IMG/VR virus record: IMGVR_UViG_3300029309_000010
Span: 1 to 64,000 of that record
From: a virus
DNA: 64,000 bases
Direction: 5' to 3' (one strand)
In this document: piece by piece, positions 1-8,674 of the stretch
Numbering within the stretch: position 1 is the stretch's first letter
How the letters are laid out: each line of letters begins with the position of its first letter
Position numbers and translations under genes: made by a program
The notes under the pieces: generated by a model
Told to the model about the DNA's origin: nothing
Database searches by the model: none
What the model saw: only the letters and a program-made list of their open reading frames with translations

Positions 1-28
1 TAAGCTTTTGGGTGTCTTCTTCACTCAT
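1..28 (-). CDS. Start of an unidentified gene cut by the window edge
   Basis: An ATG whose first base is at 28 opens a frame reading MSEEDTQKL that runs off position 1. A good ribosome site, AGAGGGTG, lies about six bases upstream. It begins one base after the stop of the 70-residue gene, so it is the next gene of the same operon. Too little is visible to assign a function. Confidence 0.6.
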
Positions 29-29
29 A

Positions 30-242
30 CTAATCACCCTCTTTGCTAGTATAAATCCTGATGTCAGGCTGATTGGAACCCTTCTCTTTAAAAGAGTTTG
101 GGAAACACACAATCTTAATTTCTTCTCCACTGGAATCTTTAATAGACCCGCTGTAGAAGGATTGTTTTTTGCCGTCAACTCTCCAAAGCGCTCCTAATTC
201 GCGCTTTTTCCATTCGTCATTTAGTTTGGTATTATCACTCAT
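30..242 (-). CDS. Small protein resembling DUF736-type phage/plasmid proteins
   Basis: The 70-residue product has the pattern ELGALWR... FYSGSI... PDIRIYTSK. This is reminiscent of DUF736-like proteins, small beta-rich proteins found on phages and plasmids whose C-terminal part reads (K/R)xPDxRI. The similarity is by eye only. Its ATG overlaps the stop of the 54-residue gene upstream (ATGAGTGA), indicating coupled translation in the replication operon. It has no signal peptide or membrane segment. The role is unknown. Confidence 0.6.
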   Translation of the reverse strand: MSDNTKLNDEWKKRELGALWRVDGKKQSFYSGSIKDSSGEEIKIVCFPNSFKEKGSNQPDIRIYTSKEGD

Positions 243-399
243 TGTTGAATCTTAATTTAACACTTTCCCAAAACTTATCGGGATCAGTAGAAGAGTATCG
301 CTTTTTCAGCTTATTGTAAAGCTTTTTGTGGATTGGATTTGGATTTTTTTTATCATATCCAATTAACTGTCTGAGTCTTTTGGCGGCAGATCCACTCAT
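235..399 (-). CDS. Small basic protein, unknown function
   Basis: The frame starts at ATG 399 and encodes 54 residues beginning MSGSAAKRLRQLIGYDKK and ending FNNE. The ATG overlaps the TGA of the Clp-type ATPase gene (ATGA), and its own stop overlaps the start of the next gene. It therefore fits the operon's overlapping layout exactly, which is the main reason to accept so short a gene. It is lysine/arginine-rich, and tryptophan occurs once (DKFWES). I recognise no family. Confidence 0.55.
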   Translation of the reverse strand: MSGSAAKRLRQLIGYDKKNPNPIHKKLYNKLKKRYSSTDPDKFWESVKLRFNNE

Positions 400-2738
400 G
401 ATTTATGATCGTCATGAATACGATGTTTTTCAATTAAAAGTTGGATTTTTTTATTGCCGTCTAATATAGAACTAGAAACATAAGGCGTTATTTCTGAAAG
501 TATTTTTTTGTTCAGAGCCTCTATCTTAACTTTTTCATTAGATAAGCTATCTATGATTGATTTTATGTATTTAAAATCAAAATTAAGTTCTATGTCACTG
601 TCTTTGAGTCTGTTCTTAAGTCTCTTAAGTTTCATCCAAAGTATTCTCCTAAGACCTCTTTCATCTATTTCCTTCAACGGAAAGCACTCATCAACGTGCT
701 TCAATATATCTGGATGAATCATGAGATTATCTTTGTCTGATTTGGCTTCTTGAAAGCCCATAGATGATTGGCTATTAGACAGATCACTTGTTAGAAAGAT
801 AATGCAATTAGTGAAATCAGCCATATCACCATTGTTCATCTGAAACCTACCATCCTTAAATATTTGATTAAATAAGGGTATAGAAGAGTTATCTACTTTG
901 TGAAAATCATCTATGATAATGACACTATTTGGAGTAATTAAAACTTTCTCGCAAAGAGATGTATTATTACCCTGAGAGGTTGCTATCTTGTGAGGGGCAT
1001 ACAAATCAGCAAAATGCACACCACTGTATGAAAGAACATTTACTCCATGTTTTTGTAACGTATCTTTGAATATATCGAGGAAGTAAGACTTGCCACTGAA
1101 CTTAGATCCGCTAACAACATAACAGTCAGGAGAAGAGAAATTGTCTGTTTTTCTAATACCAAGAGAAGATAAAGTTATTTTCTCTTTTAGGTTTTTGAGG
1201 AGTTCTTTTTGTCCGACTATTGACTTCTCAATGCACTTAAAGCACTTGTCTATGAGGACCGTATTACTCAATGGGTTTCTTTTTTTAGAGAAGAAGTCCT
1301 TTAAATGTGAAAGCTTTACTTCTGGTTTTTCTTCTGGGACACCCTCTGTCCATTTCTCTAGGCTATCATTAAGTCTTTCTAAAAGCTCTGTGTGATCTTT
1401 TTCTGGATCTAGGGCAGCTTGCATTGTCTCCACCTGTATCTCTTTTATAGATGGTGTAACATGCCAAAAATTAACTTTAGCCTGTGCTCCGCAGTGATCT
1501 ATTATGTCAATCGCTTTGTCAGGATAAAATTTGTTAGGTATATACTTTTCACAGTAGTCTATAATATTATCCAAGAAAGAATCAGTATATTTGACTGTGT
1601 GAAATTTTTCGTAATATGAAGCAATAGTGGGAAGAATTTCCTCCATCTCAAATCTAGAGGGTTCTCTGATGATAATTCTCTCAAATCTACGATCTAAAGC
1701 AGTATCTCTCTTGATAGTATTTGTATATTCGTTGATTGTAGTAGCGCCAATGCAACTAATTGTTCCTCTGGCAAGTTCTGGTTTAAGTATGTTAGAAGCT
1801 TCTAGAGAATTGCTAGTAGCTCCTCCAGCACCTATCAACGTGTGGACCTCATCAATAAATAAAATTAGATTAGTATATTTCTTTGCTTCATTTACAAAGT
1901 CCTCTAAGCGTTTTTCAAACTGACCTCTGTATTCTGTGCCAGCTACCATGCTAGATAAGCTAACAGAATATATAACTTTATTAGCTATAAGCTCTGGAGC
2001 ATCACCCATAACTATTTTATTAGCTAACCCCTCTACGAGAGACGTTTTTCCAGTCCCCGCTGGACCAACTAAAAGTGCATTTGGCTTTTTCTTTCTACAA
2101 AGAGTTGTAGACAGCTCATCCATCTTGCCATCAAAATCAACTATCTTGTCAAACTCTCCCTCTAAAGCTTTTAAGTTTAAATTTTCAGCAAATTGAGAAA
2201 GAATCTCGTTCTTATCAAACATGTCGATCCAGTCATCAGGCTTGTCAAGTGATAATCTATTTATATCATCTGATAATTCAAAATCCTTAGCTGTTAGAGA
2301 GCACTCGGTTATAAAGCCCAAAATAATGCAATCCGCTTCTTCGTTACCTTGTGGATAAAGTTTTTTAACAACCTTTGGCGCATGTTTTTCATCAAAAAAC
2401 ATCATCAGTGCTACCTCTGGAGGTATATAATCTAATTCAAAATTTTCTTTAGATATCTGCTCCGCTTCTTTTAATAACTTGCGTATATCTGTTTTAAGAG
2501 ATTTTGTAGAATTTTTATTTTTGCGCTTCTTGTTAAGAACTTCTCTAGATTCTTTTAATAAATCTCTAGGGTCAACATTTACTTTTTTAAATATGGTCGC
2601 ACAAGATTGACTCAAATCATTTAAGAAGCAGTGAAAAAATAAATCTATGTCTGCTCCATTTCTGTGCAAAATAGCCGAAAGCTCTCTGGTTTTTTCAAGA
2701 ACTCCTTCAATATGTGGAGTTAGGGGTAAACTAGGCAT
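396..2738 (-). CDS. Clp/ClpB-type AAA+ ATPase with two nucleotide-binding domains
   Basis: The 780-residue product resembles ClpA/ClpB/ClpC unfoldases. Residues 5-45 look like a shortened Clp N domain (LTPHIEGVLEKTRELS). The first AAA+ module has Walker A GPAGTGKT at 225-232, Walker B LILFIDEVHT at 291-300 and a likely arginine finger in ALDRRFER near 347. The second module has Walker A GSKFSGKS at 544-551 and Walker B VIIIDDFHK near 595. These proteins unfold or remodel protein complexes by pulling chains through a hexameric ring. No phage protease partner is visible. It follows the polymerase gene with an 8-base overlap and a strong ribosome site (GGGAGGTG), suggesting a role in replication or virion remodelling. 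Domain call is firm; substrate is unknown. Confidence 0.88.
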   Translation of the reverse strand: MPSLPLTPHIEGVLEKTRELSAILHRNGADIDLFFHCFLNDLSQSCATIFKKVNVDPRDLLKESREVLNKKRKNKNSTKSLKTDIRKLLKEAEQISKENFELDYIPPEVALMMFFDEKHAPKVVKKLYPQGNEEADCIILGFITECSLTAKDFELSDDINRLSLDKPDDWIDMFDKNEILSQFAENLNLKALEGEFDKIVDFDGKMDELSTTLCRKKKPNALLVGPAGTGKTSLVEGLANKIVMGDAPELIANKVIYSVSLSSMVAGTEYRGQFEKRLEDFVNEAKKYTNLILFIDEVHTLIGAGGATSNSLEASNILKPELARGTISCIGATTINEYTNTIKRDTALDRRFERIIIREPSRFEMEEILPTIASYYEKFHTVKYTDSFLDNIIDYCEKYIPNKFYPDKAIDIIDHCGAQAKVNFWHVTPSIKEIQVETMQAALDPEKDHTELLERLNDSLEKWTEGVPEEKPEVKLSHLKDFFSKKRNPLSNTVLIDKCFKCIEKSIVGQKELLKNLKEKITLSSLGIRKTDNFSSPDCYVVSGSKFSGKSYFLDIFKDTLQKHGVNVLSYSGVHFADLYAPHKIATSQGNNTSLCEKVLITPNSVIIIDDFHKVDNSSIPLFNQIFKDGRFQMNNGDMADFTNCIIFLTSDLSNSQSSMGFQEAKSDKDNLMIHPDILKHVDECFPLKEIDERGLRRILWMKLKRLKNRLKDSDIELNFDFKYIKSIIDSLSNEKVKIEALNKKILSEITPYVSSSILDGNKKIQLLIEKHRIHDDHKS

Positions 2739-5292
2739 CTTTCACCTCCCTCAATTTCATATATACATCTGTTTCTACTGGATTCACATTATCTACAAAA
2801 AATGTATTATTACTCTTAGATCCTGATATAACAATTACTTTACTTTTAGCGAGCTTATATTTGCTATCTAGAAAGTTTGTTAATCTAGCTTCTCTTTGAT
2901 TATCCATGAATAAGAATGTCTTTGTTGCTGTATTATCAGAGACTGATAGCATCATATATTTATTACCATTTTGAGATGTTCTTGTAAAGAAATCTTTTAC
3001 CTCACCAACAACTTGAAAGTTTTGCCGATCCACTAAATCTTCAACTTCTTTTAAATCAATCAGCGATGAAAACCTATCTTGGAAACATTCTCTAAGATTA
3101 TGAGAGTAACTATAACCAAGAAGAGAACTTTCATATCTCCATTTAGCAAACATTTCATGTTTCTTATTTTGATTATAAATCTTTTTATATTTATCAAACT
3201 TGGCTCTAAATGTTTTAAATCTTTTGTGAGACATTATAGGCTTATTGTCATCTCCAAGAGTTTGTTTTTCCAAAACCTCTGATATAGCATTTAGTATATC
3301 ATAGCCAAACCTTTCTCCTATTTTAGAGAAGTTTCTTTTTTCTCTGTCTGTTAGTAAGTTGAATGATTGAGCTTCTAGAACCATTCTGGTTCTATTAGTC
3401 TTGGTGTGATCCATAGTCCCAGCTTGAATTAGTGCTGATAAAACAGATATGTTTATACCACATTGCTTGGCAGCTACGAATACTTCGTATTTATTATTGA
3501 ATTCCATACCTCGGAAATCAATCAGGCTTTTTATTGATTTTAAAGATATGCCCTTGATACTGTTTAAGCCATATCTGATATTACCTTCCTCAATTGTAAA
3601 ATCAAAATCAGATTTAAAAAGGCATGGAGGCAACATACGCATGCCAAAATCAGATAGCTCTTCATTTACTCCAGATACTGTCTGCAAGGGTTCTGGGTCA
3701 AACTCGGCGCACTCTAAAATGGATAGGAAAAACTCCTGTGGATACTTGTGTTTTAAGTAAACGGTCTTAGCAGCAAGATCAGCATAAGCAAAGCTATGAG
3801 ATTTATTAAATGAGTAGTGAGACGCAGCAACCAGTGAGTTCCAATAGAAGTCACTGATTTCCTCATCAAGATTATTTTCTCTCCCCGCCTCATAAATCCT
3901 ATCTTTCCACTTGGGCATTTCATCAACCTTCTTTTTCCCTACGATCCTTCTCAATATCTCTGCTTCTTCAAGGGTAAGACCAAAAACTTTATGAGCAATC
4001 TGCATCAGCTGCTCTTGATATAGAATGACGTTTTTAGACCAAGAAAGTATGGTATCGAGTTCTTCGTTTAAATTAAGTTGAGATGGAAACTCTTTTTGTG
4101 TTTTATAAACACTAACAAATTCTAAAGCTGCTGGTCTAGCTAGAGCAACAACATCTGAAAGTTCATTTATATCAGCTGGCTTTATATCTTTACAAACTTT
4201 AAAGTTTGTTTCAGCAGAAATCTGAAAAAGACCTATTGGATGTTTGAAGTCCTGCAATATCTCATAGATCATCTTGTCATTTGGATCTATGTCTTCAATA
4301 TCTATGCCGACTTTCTCGCAAGTCTTGTGAGCTATCGTTAAAGTTCTTAGACCTAATATATCAAACTTAACCATTAGGTCTGCCACATCAGACATATCAT
4401 ATCCTGTAACTAAGTCTCCATCTTTTGTTTTTTGTAGTGGAACTACATTTCCTATATCCTCTGAGCAGATAGCAATTCCAGAGGGATGGACTCCTGTGTT
4501 TTTAGGAAGGTTTTCTATCTTCAGTGCATTTTTGTAAGTCTTTTCATGTTTTTTTACCCATGATCTAAATTTATCTGACTCTTCTTTTGCTTGTGACAAA
4601 GGGAATACTTTACCATGCAGTTTTGGTATCATATCTGACACCTGATTAGCCTCGTCTTCTTTAGCCTCATCAAAATATTTAGTAGCCTCTCGTATGCAGA
4701 GTTTAGAGCTAAAAGTATTGAATGTAAGAATCTTGGCTGTTCTACCTTCATGTTTTCTTTCAATATATTCTATGACCTTATGTCTTTGATCATAAGATAT
4801 ATCCGAGTCAACATCAGGAAGTAAGCTGCCGACTAAGAATTCCTTACCTCGTTTATCGGTCACAGTCTTTGCCCTAGATTTAGATACAAATCTTTCAAAG
4901 AATAGATCGTGAGGTATGGGATCAATATTTGTTACTCCAAGGAGATATAATACAAGAGAGCCAGCAGCAGAACCCCTGCCAGCACCAGTTGGAATGTTAT
5001 TGTCATGACAAAAATTTAGAACGTCCCAGTTAAGTAAAATGTAGTCCGTGAATCCAAGCTCCTCAAAAGTCTCAAGCTCTTGTTTTGCTCTTTGATAGTA
5101 ATCGTTTTTATTTTCATATTTAGTTATGCCTTTATCTCTCAAGCCTTTTCTGGCTAGTTCATATAATATATCTTTAGTTGAGCTATCTGGACCAAGCCCG
5201 ATCTCTTTTAGCTTTTTAAGATCAACAATTGTTTTAGGTAGCTCTACACCCGCAGGTTCACAATCGTCATATATTGTAAAGTCTTCAAACAT
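2731..5292 (-). CDS. dnaE: DNA polymerase III alpha subunit, catalytic core (lacks PHP domain)
   Basis: This C-family replicative polymerase core carries GRGSAAGS near residue 105, the catalytic aspartates in PDVDSD near 160, and a third in FDILGLRTL. The finger, helix-hairpin-helix and OB-like regions follow. I chose ATG 5292, which overlaps the exonuclease stop as TAATG and gives 853 residues. A GTG at 5337 would add 15. The protein begins where the palm region of DnaE begins. The PHP domain that normally precedes it is encoded separately two genes upstream, with a DnaQ-type exonuclease between. Together the three genes probably form the phage replicase. Confidence 0.92.
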   Translation of the reverse strand: MFEDFTIYDDCEPAGVELPKTIVDLKKLKEIGLGPDSSTKDILYELARKGLRDKGITKYENKNDYYQRAKQELETFEELGFTDYILLNWDVLNFCHDNNIPTGAGRGSAAGSLVLYLLGVTNIDPIPHDLFFERFVSKSRAKTVTDKRGKEFLVGSLLPDVDSDISYDQRHKVIEYIERKHEGRTAKILTFNTFSSKLCIREATKYFDEAKEDEANQVSDMIPKLHGKVFPLSQAKEESDKFRSWVKKHEKTYKNALKIENLPKNTGVHPSGIAICSEDIGNVVPLQKTKDGDLVTGYDMSDVADLMVKFDILGLRTLTIAHKTCEKVGIDIEDIDPNDKMIYEILQDFKHPIGLFQISAETNFKVCKDIKPADINELSDVVALARPAALEFVSVYKTQKEFPSQLNLNEELDTILSWSKNVILYQEQLMQIAHKVFGLTLEEAEILRRIVGKKKVDEMPKWKDRIYEAGRENNLDEEISDFYWNSLVAASHYSFNKSHSFAYADLAAKTVYLKHKYPQEFFLSILECAEFDPEPLQTVSGVNEELSDFGMRMLPPCLFKSDFDFTIEEGNIRYGLNSIKGISLKSIKSLIDFRGMEFNNKYEVFVAAKQCGINISVLSALIQAGTMDHTKTNRTRMVLEAQSFNLLTDREKRNFSKIGERFGYDILNAISEVLEKQTLGDDNKPIMSHKRFKTFRAKFDKYKKIYNQNKKHEMFAKWRYESSLLGYSYSHNLRECFQDRFSSLIDLKEVEDLVDRQNFQVVGEVKDFFTRTSQNGNKYMMLSVSDNTATKTFLFMDNQREARLTNFLDSKYKLAKSKVIVISGSKSNNTFFVDNVNPVETDVYMKLREVKDA

Positions 5293-5906
5293 TACAGGTC
5301 CATGTGTTTCTTTAGTTTTAAGAAGATTTGGTAACACATTTTTATATCATAAAGAGCATCATGAAGTTTATCTTCATCAAAATCTATATCGAAAAATTTC
5401 AATAGTTGATTTTGAGAAACTTTAGCCTTAAGTGTCCTATCATTTATGATTTTGTATTGCCAGCTAAGGAGATTGCCCTTCGGTCTATCAAGCTCCTCCC
5501 TGTATGCCTTAGCTAAAGCCCTTGTGTCGTATATTCTAGGCAAGTAAGAATAGTCTGGGGTTTGACCAAGCATCCGTTGCAGAGCTGCAATCATATATAC
5601 ATCAAAACCCAACAAGTTTTGACCAACTACAATGTATTGAGGGTCAAATATATACTTCTCAAACTTAGACCAAACTTGTGATAAAGATTTACTCTTTTTG
5701 CTATATGTCTCCCAATTAAATCCTGTTACTCTTTTTGCCCCCTCTGAAACATTTAGATGCTTGTGAGCTATAAACTCATCGTGAGTTTCTAAGATTTTTG
5801 ACCCCTGACAAATTATCCAAGACAACTGCCAAGTCTTTGACGAGTGTAGATTTAAGCCCTCTGTCTCTGTATCAAAGACAAGATATTTTTGATTACTTGG
5901 CAACAT
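5292..5906 (-). CDS. DnaQ-type DEDDh 3'-5' exonuclease (proofreading)
   Basis: The 204-residue protein shows Exo I as FDTETEGLN (D12, E14), Exo II as GQNLLGFDVY and Exo III as HDALYDIKM near residues 182-190, the DEDDh set of catalytic residues. This family removes mismatched 3' nucleotides for C-family polymerases. The gene lies between the PHP-like gene (14-base overlap) and the polymerase core (TAATG overlap). It is very likely the proofreading subunit of this split replicase. Confidence 0.88.
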   Translation of the reverse strand: MLPSNQKYLVFDTETEGLNLHSSKTWQLSWIICQGSKILETHDEFIAHKHLNVSEGAKRVTGFNWETYSKKSKSLSQVWSKFEKYIFDPQYIVVGQNLLGFDVYMIAALQRMLGQTPDYSYLPRIYDTRALAKAYREELDRPKGNLLSWQYKIINDRTLKAKVSQNQLLKFFDIDFDEDKLHDALYDIKMCYQIFLKLKKHMDL

Positions 5907-6591
5907 TTTCTAAAAAAGATTCGTAACTAAATTCATTAGAGCAAAAGTCATTGAGTCTTGGATTGCTGTAACTTGGGACTCTTCCTTGTTTTCTGGAGCA
6001 CACAGCCTTATACATTTGAAATGCCTCAAAGTCATCTTTATCTCTGTAATATATGCTTTTTGCCCTCTCTGTTTTTACTTTCATTTTTTTAAGCACAGCA
6101 CTGATTTGAAAATCAAAAGGATGGTTGTTAGATTCCTCTATGTAAAAGTGATCATACTTTTTTAAAGACAGGTCACACATGCCAAAATGAAAAATGTTAT
6201 TGTAAACATAAGAGTCATAAAACGGAACTCCAATGCTAATTTCTTCTAGCTCATCATCTTGTATTTTAGAAAGATTTAAACAGTCGCCCTCACTAGCATA
6301 ACATTTAGTATATAGTTTTCTAGCATTATTTACTCCTTTGTTGTTTTTGGGGAAAAATATCAATTTACTAGCTTGTTCAGATAAATTTGATTGAACAACA
6401 GGAAGCTTAACACCGTAGACTAGGGGAACCCCAATATTAAGAAAGGCTTTGTTGACAACTCTAAATCCATAGAAGTTATCCTCTACTAAGATCATTCTCT
6501 TTACATCTCCAGACTGAGCTATATCAACTAGATCCTCAACCCTCAACAGAGACCTGCCTATGCTAAAAGTGCTCTTAAATAATGGTATCAC
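5893..6591 (-). CDS. Degenerate PHP-domain protein, N-terminal part of a split DnaE
   Basis: The 232-residue product follows the DnaE PHP pattern. FKSTFSIGRSLLRVEDLVDIA matches the (H)xHTxxSxLDG..rieeLv region, RMILVEDNFYGFRVVNKA matches the aALTDhgnlfG strand, and the C-terminal part resembles the segment before the palm. The metal-binding His-x-His is replaced by Phe-Lys-Ser, so PHP phosphoesterase activity is probably lost. The start is GTG at 6591; no in-frame ATG lies nearby, and GGGG immediately precedes it. Gene order PHP, exonuclease, polymerase makes a structural subunit of the replicase the likely role. Recognition is by pattern only. Confidence 0.6.
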   Translation of the reverse strand: MIPLFKSTFSIGRSLLRVEDLVDIAQSGDVKRMILVEDNFYGFRVVNKAFLNIGVPLVYGVKLPVVQSNLSEQASKLIFFPKNNKGVNNARKLYTKCYASEGDCLNLSKIQDDELEEISIGVPFYDSYVYNNIFHFGMCDLSLKKYDHFYIEESNNHPFDFQISAVLKKMKVKTERAKSIYYRDKDDFEAFQMYKAVCSRKQGRVPSYSNPRLNDFCSNEFSYESFLENVAK

Positions 6592-6600
6592 CCCCTGAAA

Positions 6601-7641
6601 TTACAGAAGTTCTATACGCTTGTCAAATGAAAATGCAGGACATCCCTCATATTTTGCCTTCTCTATTGTTAAGCCATTTTTTACCCTATCAGCAAGAGTT
6701 TCTCGTTCATCGGCAGAGGCTACCCAGTCTCCTTTTTCATTGACTAAAACATAGTAGTCTCTGGGGAACTTAAATGGACAATGCCACATTGGAGTGCCAT
6801 CTTTTTTTAACTGTCCAGCATAGTCTGCTCTCCCACACACAACCCTACCCGCAAACCCAGCATCTCTGTCCATGTAACCCTTATCATACGCTAGATTTTT
6901 AGAAGCTATTTTTACATTATAATTATTAATAATTTGCTGAACCTCTGTAAGAAAATATTCAAACCCTTCTAGTTCATCATTATCTAACGGTTCCATGCTG
7001 CAACAACCGTCATTGTTACAATCAAACTTAAGAAACAAAAACTCCATCTTTCGTTTCATGAACTCTGGATAAAGATGCTTGACTGCAAGGCAATACATCA
7101 GATTTTGCATATTGTCTGTGTATTCTTTGCCTGAAAAAATCTGCTTAGATGTCTTAAAATCCCTAATTATTGCGACCTTTTTTCTCTTAAATAGGAATAA
7201 TTTATCAATAAAACCCAATATTCTGTAGTTTTTACCATCTTCTGTCACAGATATGTCGAAATCTTTCTCGCTTATTGACTCAGTAGGTTTGCCATCTTTG
7301 TCGCCAAAAAAGTCATAATTTAAACCTTCTACTGTCATCTGATTTATGAGGTCCATGTTCTCAAAATCATCTATTTGATGCTTTTTGGCATAAGCCTCCA
7401 CCATTCTCTTGATAGGTGGAGAGGCGTAAGTGTTTTGGGTTTTTACAATCCTAGTATAATGCTTCTTGTGTCTAGGATTACCAAGATTTTCAAATATAGC
7501 ATGACATATAGTGCCTCTTAAGCTACCCTCATTTGATTTATCAGGTAGCTTAAGATGATATTTGCACCAATATTGCCAAGAGCAGGTCTGTAGGGTTTTT
7601 ATCCGTGATGCAGAAAGAGGTTTATTATCAGAATTCTGCAT
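6601..7641 (-). CDS. PD-(D/E)XK (RecB/Cas4-like) nuclease
   Basis: The 346-residue protein starts with LSASRIKTLQTCSWQYWCKYHLKLP, typical of the RecB-family nuclease fold. It has GTICHAIFE (His/Glu of motif I) and GFIDKLFLF followed by AIIRDFKTSK, the D...DxK active-site pair, then a helix with QNLMYCLA. Cysteines at the N-terminal end and near the C-terminus could bind an iron-sulfur cluster as in Cas4/AddB, but this is only a possibility. It sits between the PHP-like gene and primase, so a role in recombination or DNA end processing during replication is likely. Confidence 0.8.
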   Translation of the reverse strand: MQNSDNKPLSASRIKTLQTCSWQYWCKYHLKLPDKSNEGSLRGTICHAIFENLGNPRHKKHYTRIVKTQNTYASPPIKRMVEAYAKKHQIDDFENMDLINQMTVEGLNYDFFGDKDGKPTESISEKDFDISVTEDGKNYRILGFIDKLFLFKRKKVAIIRDFKTSKQIFSGKEYTDNMQNLMYCLAVKHLYPEFMKRKMEFLFLKFDCNNDGCCSMEPLDNDELEGFEYFLTEVQQIINNYNVKIASKNLAYDKGYMDRDAGFAGRVVCGRADYAGQLKKDGTPMWHCPFKFPRDYYVLVNEKGDWVASADERETLADRVKNGLTIEKAKYEGCPAFSFDKRIELL

Positions 7642-8674
7642 AATGGAATTTGTTTTTCTTCACAAGTTTTGCAAAAGATGAGGAAAAACTCTTATTGACA
7701 CCCCTATCATTCATTTTTTTGGCTATACTAATAATATTATCCATAGAATCACTATGCTTCATATTATAACACTCAGAGCTGTATTTTTCTATTTGCTCTG
7801 CGCTCATCTCTCCAAAGTCATTTTTTTCTGGTGGACTAAAATAAATTTTATCAAAGTCAATTGAATCAACCAACTTAAAAACAGATTTAATAGCTCCTTC
7901 AAAACCTCTATTTACAGAGGATGAATGATCATTATTGAATGATATAAATATCTTGCTCACTGGGAGCATAGATAGCCTTGATATGAATTTAGGAGATATA
8001 TTCAAGCCAAATGAAACTAAAACATTTTTTACCCCACTGTTGTATAGAGATAAGCAGTCACCAACAGACTCGACTATATGAACGGATTGCTTCTCTAGTA
8101 TAGATTCTTGAACACGCTTTATGTTGTAGTATGGGTAAAACCAGTTAGATGATTTGCCCATATGCAACCATTTTGGTCTATCATCATCTGTAACCTTTCT
8201 TCCTGAAAAACCGTGAATTCTACCGTCTTTCCTGAATATAGGAAAGATGACACGCTGATACATCTTCCCTGACATGGCTAAACCGCATTTAAAATCCTGT
8301 AATGTCTCTTTAGACATGCCTTTACCAATGTAAAAATCATGATGAGGCAGTAACTTTTGTAAGACATTAGGTGGGTATGTTTTTTCCTCTTTCAATAAGT
8401 GCTTTTGCTTTATTCTTGCACCTATATTTACACCATTATCCTTTAAATAGTGCTTTACCGCATTAGGATCTTTTGTATTTAGAGTCTTTTGAAGAAGCGC
8501 TTCAAAAGGCATGAAAGATGAGTCTTCTACATAGTCTTTCCAGACCCCTGTATCTTTATATATTTGCAATGCTGTAGAGTTATCACCAGATCTATATACT
8601 GCGTTTGTTCTCCAGTATGATCCATGATCTTTAAGGCGATAACCAAGATTTTCTAAAACCTCTTTATAGTTCAT
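7628..8674 (-). CDS. DNA primase with TOPRIM domain (DnaG-like)
   Basis: The 348-residue protein has an N-terminal region with WRTNAVYRSGDN, a weak counterpart of the primase nucleic-acid-binding start. A catalytic-core N part (VIFPIFRKDGRIHGFSGR) follows, then a TOPRIM segment, HIVESVGDCLSLYNSGVKNVLVSFG. The TOPRIM glutamate is present, while the usual DxD appears as NND (FISFNNDHSS). A classical CHC2 zinc finger is absent. It makes RNA primers for the fork and overlaps the DnaB helicase gene as TAATG, a common primase-helicase pairing. Confidence 0.8.
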   Translation of the reverse strand: MNYKEVLENLGYRLKDHGSYWRTNAVYRSGDNSTALQIYKDTGVWKDYVEDSSFMPFEALLQKTLNTKDPNAVKHYLKDNGVNIGARIKQKHLLKEEKTYPPNVLQKLLPHHDFYIGKGMSKETLQDFKCGLAMSGKMYQRVIFPIFRKDGRIHGFSGRKVTDDDRPKWLHMGKSSNWFYPYYNIKRVQESILEKQSVHIVESVGDCLSLYNSGVKNVLVSFGLNISPKFISRLSMLPVSKIFISFNNDHSSSVNRGFEGAIKSVFKLVDSIDFDKIYFSPPEKNDFGEMSAEQIEKYSSECYNMKHSDSMDNIISIAKKMNDRGVNKSFSSSFAKLVKKNKFHYAEF

